The notes under the pieces were generated by a model that was given only the letters and a program-made list of their open reading frames with translations, was not told where the DNA came from and ran no database searches. A stretch of DNA of 8,927 nucleotides from CAZYWA01 sp964650975 [NCBI: uncultured bacterium] (GTDB taxonomy: Bacteria > JADJOY01). The DNA is taken from NCBI GenBank assembly GCA_964650975.1, contig CAZYWA010000327.1, positions 1-8,927 of the forward strand, read 5' to 3'. The translations under genes and the position numbers were made by a program. The stretch's first letter is position 1, and every line of letters begins with the position of its first letter. Positions 6,631 through 8,927 of this stretch are shown here, one piece after another.

Positions 6631-6634
6631 GAGG
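6631..6634 (+). promoter_or_regulatory. Shine-Dalgarno for the response regulator-GGDEF-EAL gene
   Basis: GAGG with a five-base spacer precedes ATG 6640. It supports this start over the in-frame ATG at 6517, which would add 41 non-conserved residues encoded by the hairpin region. Confidence 0.65.
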
Positions 6635-6639
6635 ACCCC

Positions 6640-8478
6640 ATGAACCCAACCGCCACCCCGCCGGCCCAGCGCATCTTGATCATCGACGACGAGCCCGTCC
6701 TGCGCGGCCTCGCGCGGCGCGTGCTCGAACCGGCCGGATTCGCGGTCGACGAAGCGGCCAACGGCATCGACGGGCTGCAGATGTGGGAGCGCCGGCCCTA
6801 CGACCTGGTGCTCCTCGACCTGCGCATGCCCGTCATGGACGGGTTCGAGACCTGCCGCCGGCTGCGCGCGCTGCCCAACGGCGAGGACGTGCCGATCGTG
6901 GTGGTCACCGGCTCCGACGAGTCCGACTCGGTGCGCGCCGCGTACGACGCCGGCGCCACCGACTTCCTCTCCAAGCCGCTCAGCATGCTGATGCTGGTGA
7001 ACCGCGTGCGCTACGCGCTGCGCGGCGCCGAGACCGTGCAGCAGCTTCGCGACAGCGAGCGCCGCGTGCGCGACCTCGCGTATCACGACAGCCTCACCGG
7101 TCTGGGCAATCGCCGCATGAGCCAGGACCGCCTCGCCGCGGCCGTGGCAACGGCGAAACGCCACCGCCGACAGCTCGCGGTGATCATGCTCGATCTCGAC
7201 AAGTTCAAGCGCATCAACGACACGCTCGGCCACGGCGCCGGCGACGCGCTGCTGCGCGAGGTCGGCCAGCGCCTCACCGACGCGGTTCGGCGCAGCGACC
7301 TGGTGACGCGCTCCGAGCCCGAGCTTCCCGCCGACATCGCGCGCCTGGGCGGCGACGAGTTCACGGTGGTGCTCACCGAGATCCGCAGCGGTGCGGACGC
7401 GGCGAGAGTGGCACGCCGAATCCTCTCGGTTCTCGCGGCCCCGCTCACGCTCGAGGGACACGAGGTGGTGGTCGGCGCCAGCATGGGCGTGGCGGTATTC
7501 CCGCAGGACGGCGAGGATCCCGAGACCCTGATCCGCAACGCCGACGCCGCGCTCTACCACGCGAAGGAGAACGGCCGCGGCAACTACAAGTTCTACGACA
7601 CCGCCCTCAACGCGGTGGCGGTGGAGCGGCTGGTGATCGAGGAGGGCCTGCGGCGCGCCATCGAGCGCGACGAGCTGCGGCTCTTCTGGCAGCCGATCGT
7701 GGAGAGCTCGACCGGACGGATCGTGAGCGCCGAAGCGCTGGTGCGATGGTTCAGCCCCAGCCGCGGGTTGGTGCCGCCCGATCAGTTCATCCCGCTCGCC
7801 GAGGACACCGGGCTCATCGTGCCGGTGGGCGACTGGGTGCTGCGCACCGCGTGCGCGCAGCTGTCGCGCTGGCGCGAGAGCGGCATGGGTCCGCTGCGCG
7901 CCGCGGTGAACCTGTCGCCGGTGCAGCTCACCCGCGACGGGTTCGCCGAGCGGGTCGGCGCGCTGCTCGCCGAGTATCAGCTCGACCCGGCACAGCTCGA
8001 GCTCGAGATCACCGAGCGCACCCTCATGCGCGCGGAGGGCACGGTCGAGCACAACCTCCGCGAGCTGCGGCGGATCGGGCTGCGCTTCGCGCTCGACGAC
8101 TTCGGCACCGGCTTCTCGTCGCTCAGCTACCTGCGTCGCTTCCACTTCGACACCCTCAAGATCGACCGCTCGTTCGTGCGCGACGTGATCGCCGACCCCG
8201 AGGACGGCGCCATCACCTCGGCGATCCTGTCGATGTCTCGGGCGCTCGGCCTGCAGGTGGTGGCCGAGGGCGTCGAGACCGCCGAGCAGCGCGCGTTCCT
8301 GATGGAGCGCGGGTGCGATCTGATGCAGGGCTATTACTTCAGCCGGCCGGTCGAGGCGCGATTCATCACCGGCCTCATCGAAGGCCCGCTGGGCCCGGCG
8401 AGCATCCCCACCCCACCCGGCGTTCGCGGCCCAATCGGCTCGGTGTCCGCCAGTGCGGCCGCGCACGTCGCGGCGTGA
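6640..8478 (+). CDS. Response regulator with GGDEF and EAL domains (c-di-GMP turnover)
   Basis: This 612-residue cytoplasmic protein has three domains. A receiver domain (about 11-128) has acidic pocket Asp16/Asp17, phospho-acceptor Asp60 in LLDLRMP, Thr90 and Lys112. A GGDEF domain (about 143-320) has DSLTGLGNRR, DLDKFKRINDTLGH and an intact GGDEF at 237-241. An EAL domain (about 333-575) keeps EAL (365-367), Asn424, Glu456, DDFGTG (486-491), Lys507, Glu543 and QGYYFSRP (563-570). Both catalytic sites look intact, so it could make and break c-di-GMP, with phosphorylation at Asp60 shifting the balance. About 11 extra residues lie between RRSD (217-220) and IARLGGDEF, so the usual product-inhibition RxxD spacing is lost. 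The C-terminal 37 residues are Gly/Pro/Ala-rich. No histidine kinase gene is adjacent, so the partner kinase is unknown. It is a single-gene unit. Confidence 0.95.
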   Translation: MNPTATPPAQRILIIDDEPVLRGLARRVLEPAGFAVDEAANGIDGLQMWERRPYDLVLLDLRMPVMDGFETCRRLRALPNGEDVPIVVVTGSDESDSVRAAYDAGATDFLSKPLSMLMLVNRVRYALRGAETVQQLRDSERRVRDLAYHDSLTGLGNRRMSQDRLAAAVATAKRHRRQLAVIMLDLDKFKRINDTLGHGAGDALLREVGQRLTDAVRRSDLVTRSEPELPADIARLGGDEFTVVLTEIRSGADAARVARRILSVLAAPLTLEGHEVVVGASMGVAVFPQDGEDPETLIRNADAALYHAKENGRGNYKFYDTALNAVAVERLVIEEGLRRAIERDELRLFWQPIVESSTGRIVSAEALVRWFSPSRGLVPPDQFIPLAEDTGLIVPVGDWVLRTACAQLSRWRESGMGPLRAAVNLSPVQLTRDGFAERVGALLAEYQLDPAQLELEITERTLMRAEGTVEHNLRELRRIGLRFALDDFGTGFSSLSYLRRFHFDTLKIDRSFVRDVIADPEDGAITSAILSMSRALGLQVVAEGVETAEQRAFLMERGCDLMQGYYFSRPVEARFITGLIEGPLGPASIPTPPGVRGPIGSVSASAAAHVAA

Positions 8479-8500
8479 CGCGGGCGCGATCTGCGCGCGA

Positions 8501-8927
8501 TCAATCGCCGCTGCGGGCGCAACGGAATCCGCCGCCGTCGTCCCAGGTCGACCGGTCGCCGATCACGTGGCGGTACGAGGAGCGCAGGTGCTGGGTGTTG
8601 AGGAACGAGCCGCCGCGTAGGATCGTCTCCGTTCCCGTCCCCGGACCTTGCGGATCCCTTCCCGGACCCTTCGCGTAGTAGGTTGGGCTGTACCAGTCGG
8701 ACACCCACTGGAACACGTTCCCCGCCATGTCGAGCGCGCCGTAGGGAGACACGCCGGCCGGCTTCGAGCCCACCGGCCACGTGCTGCCTTTGCCACAGCC
8801 GTCTCCGCCCGCGTCAGGATCGCTCATCACCGCGAAGTCGCAGGTCGGCGTCGCTTCGCCCCACGGGTAGGTCCGTGCGTCTACTCCGCGCGCCGCCTTC
8901 TCCCACTCGGCCTCGGTCGGGAGCCGC
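8501..8927 (-). CDS. SUMF1/FGE-sulfatase-domain protein, 5' end outside window
   Basis: The frame is open from the right edge to TGA 8501-8503, giving the last 141 residues. It begins [14 protein letters not shown], then [41 protein letters not shown], a DPQGPG segment, [17 protein letters not shown] and GFRCAR. This is the C-terminal half of the formylglycine-generating-enzyme-like fold (C-type-lectin-like). In true FGE the two catalytic cysteines lie in CYRYRC; here the aligned stretch is SSYRH with no cysteine, so sulfatase activation is unlikely. Such domains also occur in EgtB-like enzymes, PvdO and many bacterial lipoproteins or kinase fusions, and the missing N-terminus would decide. 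It converges on the GGDEF-EAL gene with a 22-bp gap. ATG 8827 is internal to the domain and not the real start. Confidence 0.88.
   Translation of the reverse strand, partial: RLPTEAEWEKAARGVDARTYPWGEATPTCDFAVMSDPDAGGDGCGKGSTWPVGSKPAGVSPYGALDMAGNVFQWVSDWYSPTYYAKGPGRDPQGPGTGTETILRGGSFLNTQHLRSSYRHVIGDRSTWDDGGGFRCARSGD

Larger units (their letters stand above)
6314..6639. promoter_or_regulatory. Divergent intergenic region with control signals for both flanking genes
   Basis: These 326 bp separate two divergent starts (ATG 6313 minus, ATG 6640 plus) and must hold both promoters unless the plus gene is transcribed from further away. Open frames crossing it lack protein-like composition. The only AT-richer island is at about 6495-6518, with TTTTGCGA and TATTTT, a candidate promoter core; no convincing -35/-10 pair or sigma-54 site could be fitted. 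The right part (6538-6627) holds two strong hairpins, listed separately. In the left part (6314-6490) no clear signal was seen beyond short GC-rich inverted repeats such as GCGAGCTCGC. Confidence 0.5.

Noticed and set aside
6526-8466. A 646-codon open frame on the minus strand opposite the response regulator gene.
   Set aside because: Long antisense open frames are expected in high-GC coding DNA. Its translation is rich in His, Arg, Glu and Ala with no recognisable motif, while the plus frame carries three complete domains.
8479-8500. Inverted GCGCG/CGCGC repeat in the 22-bp gap between the GGDEF-EAL and SUMF1 genes as a terminator.
   Set aside because: Only five base pairs and no T-tract.

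Overview
The window is very GC-rich bacterial chromosome (about two-thirds or more G+C by eye), with strong GC bias at third codon positions, GTG starts and tightly overlapping genes. No phage, plasmid, transposon, tRNA, rRNA or CRISPR signal was found. The gene mix (a SUMF1-like protein of a style common in myxobacteria, an Erg25-like di-iron hydroxylase, an exported LmbE-type deacetylase, a one-protein response regulator/GGDEF/EAL) fits a free-living, high-GC delta-proteobacterial or myxobacterial-type organism, or a comparable candidate phylum. That placement is inference only.

Layout. (1) Positions 1-3377, minus strand: a three-gene operon read leftwards. It holds an HGSNAT/COG4299-type transmembrane acetyltransferase, a PIG-L/LmbE-type deacetylase with an export signal, and a polytopic membrane protein resembling GT39 glycosyltransferases that runs off the left edge. 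The first two genes are 17 bp apart and the last two overlap by ATGA. An acetyl-adding and an acetyl-removing enzyme beside a glycosyltransferase-like protein suggests modification of a surface glycan or glycolipid. (2) Positions 3387-4133, plus strand: sfsA, divergent from the operon with only about 9-33 bp between start codons. (3) Positions 4207-6313, minus strand: a second tight operon. A C-4 methylsterol oxidase-like hydroxylase is followed by a small frame broken by one in-frame TGA, then a diacylglycerol kinase-family lipid kinase with an unusual Lys/Arg/Ala/Pro-rich N-terminus. The broken frame overlaps both neighbours at start/stop codons, as an intact coupled gene would. (4) Positions 6314-6639: a divergent intergenic region whose right half contains two strong hairpins directly before the Shine-Dalgarno of the next gene. 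(5) Positions 6640-8478, plus strand: a response regulator-GGDEF-EAL protein, probably a regulated c-di-GMP enzyme. (6) Positions 8501-8927, minus strand: the C-terminal part of a SUMF1/FGE-sulfatase-domain protein that runs off the right edge and lacks the FGE catalytic cysteines.

The points most worth following are the interrupted small gene at 5337-5522, the two candidate starts of the lipid kinase, the structured leader before the c-di-GMP gene, and the acetyltransferase/deacetylase pairing. None is proof of a new system.
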